In this document: positions 61,679 through 64,000 of the stretch, piece by piece | Numbering within the stretch: the first letter of the stretch is position 1 | Layout of the letters: every line of letters begins with the position of its first letter | Assembly: GCF_000620785.1 (NCBI RefSeq) | Contig: NZ_JIAI01000018.1 | Coordinates: 1 to 64,000 of the forward strand | Length of the DNA stretch: 64,000 bases | Reading direction: 5' to 3' | Source of the DNA: Actinospineispora acaciae DSM 45401 | Lineage (GTDB): Bacteria; Actinomycetota; Actinomycetes; Mycobacteriales; Pseudonocardiaceae | Program-made: the position numbers and the translations under genes | Notes under the pieces: model-generated | Seen by the model: only the letters and a program-made list of their open reading frames with translations | Databases searched by the model: none | What the model was told of the DNA's origin: nothing

Positions 61679-62682
61679 GCGTCGCCGTGGACATCCGGGT
61701 GCCGGTGGGGCGGCCGCTGCCCGAGCTGGCCGAGTTCATCGCGTCCTGCGAGGACGCCGGCTTCCACGGCGTGGGCGTGCACGACCACCACCACTCCGGT
61801 CGGGACGTGTACGCCGCGCTCACCCTGGCCGCCGCCCGTACCCGCGCGCTGACGCTCTATCCGGCCACCACCAACCCGGTCACCCGGCACCCGCTGGTGC
61901 TGGCCGCGACCGCCAACGCACTCGCCGAGATCGCCCCCGGCCGGATCATGCTCACGCTCGCCCCCGGCTTCCTGTCCGTGGAGAAGGCCGGGCAGCCTCA
62001 GGGCCGGGTCCAGCGGCTGCGGGAGACGGTGACCGCCCTGCGCCGGCTGCTCGCCGGGAAACCGGCCACCGTCGAGGGCCGGGAGATCTGGATGAACAAC
62101 GCGGCGGGCGTGGCGCCGGAGATCTTCGTCCTGGCCGCCGGCCCGAGGCTGCTGGAGCTGGCGGGCGAGGTCGCGGACGGCGTGGCCATGCTGGTCGGCC
62201 TGCATCCGGACGGCATCGAGGCGGCCCGCTCGCACGTGCGCGCCGGCGCGGCGCGGGCCGGTCGAGACCCGGCCACCGTGCGGGAGATCTTCATCGTGCC
62301 CACCGCGATCGAGCCCTTCGACACCGCGCGGGAGTGGCCACGCCGCTGGTTCCGGCCGGGCACCCCGTTCCTGAGCTACCCGAGCGGGGCGAACCTGCGC
62401 TGGCTGCGCGCCGCCGGCATCGACATCCCCGCCGGGCACGACCCGGCCGAGCTGTCCCCGGAACTGGCGGCTCGGGTGTGCGACGCGTTCGGCCTGTTCG
62501 GGCCGCCGGAGTACTGCGCCGACCGGTTGCTGGCCGCGAACCAGGAGTCCGGGGTGCGGCACGTGTTCCTCTTCCCGTCGCACACCGCCGAAACCGGGTA
62601 CGACCTGCCCCAGGCGGACGTCACGGCGTTCGGCAAGGTGATCGGGCCGAGGCTGGCTCGGGAAGGGCTTATCGGCGGTTGA
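61675..62682 (+). CDS. Luciferase-like (LLM) flavin-dependent oxidoreductase
   Basis: 335 residues, TIM-barrel LLM pattern: AEFIASCEDAGFHGVGVHDH, TLYPATTNPVTRHP, APGRIMLTLAPGF and AAGPRLLELAGEVADGVAM. Such enzymes use reduced FMN or F420. The ATG overlaps the GntR stop (ATGA). The 3' end overlaps the converging LRR gene by 14 bp. The substrate presumably belongs to the same catabolic route as PhyH and YcsI-like genes. Confidence 0.9.
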   Translation: MSVAVDIRVPVGRPLPELAEFIASCEDAGFHGVGVHDHHHSGRDVYAALTLAAARTRALTLYPATTNPVTRHPLVLAATANALAEIAPGRIMLTLAPGFLSVEKAGQPQGRVQRLRETVTALRRLLAGKPATVEGREIWMNNAAGVAPEIFVLAAGPRLLELAGEVADGVAMLVGLHPDGIEAARSHVRAGAARAGRDPATVREIFIVPTAIEPFDTAREWPRRWFRPGTPFLSYPSGANLRWLRAAGIDIPAGHDPAELSPELAARVCDAFGLFGPPEYCADRLLAANQESGVRHVFLFPSHTAETGYDLPQADVTAFGKVIGPRLAREGLIGG

Positions 62683-64000
62683 CCCGGGGCCTGACCGAGC
62701 CGCGGCGTTCGATCGAGCTGGCGGGGCCGAGCTGGCCGGACCCGTGCAGGTGCTGGTGCCGGCTGGCGAAGACGGTCAGGCCGGGCATGCCGGCCAGCGG
62801 GCTCAGGTCGACGTCGCCGCTGTTGTAGAGCCACAGCCGGCTCAGGTGGGGCAGCGCGCGCAGCGGGGCGAGGTCGGGCAGTTGGGAGAGATGGGCCAAC
62901 CGCAGGGTCTGCACCTGGCGGAGCTGGGCGAGCGGGGTCAGGTCCGTGACCTCGGACCCGGACAGGTCGAGGAAGTCCAGCGCCGGCAGGTCGGGCAGCC
63001 GCCGTAGGTCCAGCCGTGGGCAGTCGCGCAGCCACAGCCGCCGGAGCGGCCCGGCCCAGTTCCGCAGTCCGCTGATGTCGGTGAGGTCGGGGCAGTTGTG
63101 CAGGCCGAACCATTCGGGTGCGTCGAGGAAGCCCAGCGGGGTGAGGTCGCGCAGGCCGGTCATGTCGCGCAGCCCGACGATCGTGAGGTCGGTGAGCGCG
63201 CGCAGCTCATCGAGGGCGGCGGCGTCGCCGAGGTGGGAGAGCTGCAGCGCGGACAGGTGCGGGAGGCGGGCGAGGTGCGCCCGGCCGACGCTGGCGAAGA
63301 GCAGGTCGAGCCGGGTGAGGGTGTCGAGCTCGCGCAGGGCGGCCAGGTCGACGGGCGGGGGCTGGGCACGGGGGCCGGGCGCGAGCGCGAGCCGCCGCAG
63401 GCGGGTACGGGCCAGCGGGGACAGGTCGAGCGCGGCCGGGTCGGTGACGAACAGAGAGTCCAGCTCGGCCAGGTCGGCGACGAAGGCCAGGTCGCCGTGC
63501 GGCCGGTGGAAACGGCATTCGAGGTGGCGCAGCGCGCGAAGATGGACCAAGCCCGGGATGAGGTCGGGGTCGTCGATCCGCAGCGACCCGTCGAGCAGCG
63601 GCGAGTCGGCCAGCACGGTCTCGGCGTAGCGGGCGGGGTCGAACCGGGGCCAGGCCTCCAGCAGCTGGCGGACCACGGTGGGGCGGGGGTCGGCGCCGAA
63701 CCGTGCGATGACCGGCATGGCGGCGTCCCCGCCGATGTGGCCGGCGGCCGCGATGGTGGCCTCGACCGTGCCTGCCGACCTGGGGTGCGAGGCGGCCAGC
63801 AGGTCGAGTACGAACTCGCCGGCCCCGGCAACCGCGTGGGCGGCGTTGCCGTCGCGGGGAGGCAGGAGCCGGCTGACCCGGCTGCGGATCTCGGCGCGGA
63901 GCGCGTCGCCGAGCTCCGGCGAGGTCTCCAGGCAGGCCGCCCCGAGCAGCGCGAGCCGCTGGCGGTGCCGACGACCGTCGGTGGGGGTGTCCTCGCGCCT
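62669..64000 (-). CDS. Leucine-rich-repeat C-terminal part of a probable NACHT-type NTPase, truncated by the window edge
   Basis: The frame is open from 64000 to a stop at 62669 (443 residues visible, N-terminus missing). The upstream part (RQRLALLGAACLETSPELGD, RSRVSRLLPPRD, GEFVLDLLAASHP) resembles the helical region after the NTPase in actinobacterial NACHT proteins. The rest is a run of leucine-rich repeats with ~20-24 residue spacing (LTDLTIVGLRDMTGLRDLTP, LDFLDLSGSEVTDLTPLAQL). NACHT proteins include antiphage NLR-like systems; no NTPase motif is inside the window, so the class is inferred. Confidence 0.7.
   Translation of the reverse strand, partial: RREDTPTDGRRHRQRLALLGAACLETSPELGDALRAEIRSRVSRLLPPRDGNAAHAVAGAGEFVLDLLAASHPRSAGTVEATIAAAGHIGGDAAMPVIARFGADPRPTVVRQLLEAWPRFDPARYAETVLADSPLLDGSLRIDDPDLIPGLVHLRALRHLECRFHRPHGDLAFVADLAELDSLFVTDPAALDLSPLARTRLRRLALAPGPRAQPPPVDLAALRELDTLTRLDLLFASVGRAHLARLPHLSALQLSHLGDAAALDELRALTDLTIVGLRDMTGLRDLTPLGFLDAPEWFGLHNCPDLTDISGLRNWAGPLRRLWLRDCPRLDLRRLPDLPALDFLDLSGSEVTDLTPLAQLRQVQTLRLAHLSQLPDLAPLRALPHLSRLWLYNSGDVDLSPLAGMPGLTVFASRHQHLHGSGQLGPASSIERRGSVRPRVNRR

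Overview
The window is high-GC DNA with frequent GTG starts, long polycistronic runs joined by ATGA/GTGA overlaps, modular NRPS/PKS genes, small secreted rodlin-like proteins and many one-component regulators. This points to a filamentous actinomycete. A Pseudonocardiales-like or Streptomyces-like host fits, but the genus cannot be fixed from the sequence alone. I saw no rRNA, tRNA or CRISPR array.

1-14.6 kb: the right end of an NRPS/PKS cluster. A truncated NRPS (partial C, then A-PCP-C-A-PCP-TE) overlaps by 8 bp a small type I PKS (loading AT-ACP, KS-AT-KR-ACP, TE). A heme-dioxygenase-like protein of the tryptophan 2,3-dioxygenase superfamily follows. Both megasynthases carry their own thioesterase, so they probably release separate products.

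14.6-28.5 kb: small regulator/enzyme units. These are TetR/SDR with an 11+11 bp operator, MarR with three operator copies over an azoreductase-SDR operon, a siderophore-ABC ATPase remnant, a YcnI plus beta-propeller secreted pair, RidA plus HD protein beside a GlxA-type regulator, a 319-bp IS-derived element at the stop codon of a LysR gene, a PrpF-MatC-like catabolic operon, and two paralogous small secreted proteins.

28.7-40.9 kb: a seven-gene minus-strand operon with intergenic distances from -4 to +4 bp. It encodes a single-module A-Ox-T-TE synthetase (indigoidine synthetase type), a pseudouridine-5'-phosphate-glycosidase-like enzyme, a HAD phosphatase/questin-oxidase-like fusion, uracil phosphoribosyltransferase, and a Dpp-type binding protein with two permeases. 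A CynX/NimT-type exporter is divergent. The gene set matches indigoidine/minimycin (C-nucleoside) loci. The attached Dpp-type transporter without an ATPase is the unusual part.

40.9-55.0 kb: an OsmC protein, a RecA/KaiC-like-HTH-cupin regulator and an organosulfur locus. The locus holds a nitroreductase, an SfnB/DszC-like flavoprotein, an acyl-CoA dehydrogenase-like flavoprotein, a complete Dpp-type transporter with a fused double ATPase, SsuABC-type sulfonate transport and a beta-carbonic anhydrase. The two divergent transport operons each start with a Cys-containing leader peptide. A 14-bp block over the -35 region, with identical spacing to the -10, is shared by the promoters of the C-nucleoside operon and the nitroreductase operon, and may link them.

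55.0-64.0 kb: an MFS exporter with a coupled upstream ORF, then a transport/catabolism locus (ACS-type MFS, PhyH dioxygenase, YcsI-like protein, NRAMP-like transporter, GntR/UTRA, luciferase-like monooxygenase). Both transporters in this locus are interrupted by apparent frameshifts. The C-terminal part of a leucine-rich-repeat protein, probably a NACHT-type NTPase, runs off the right edge.
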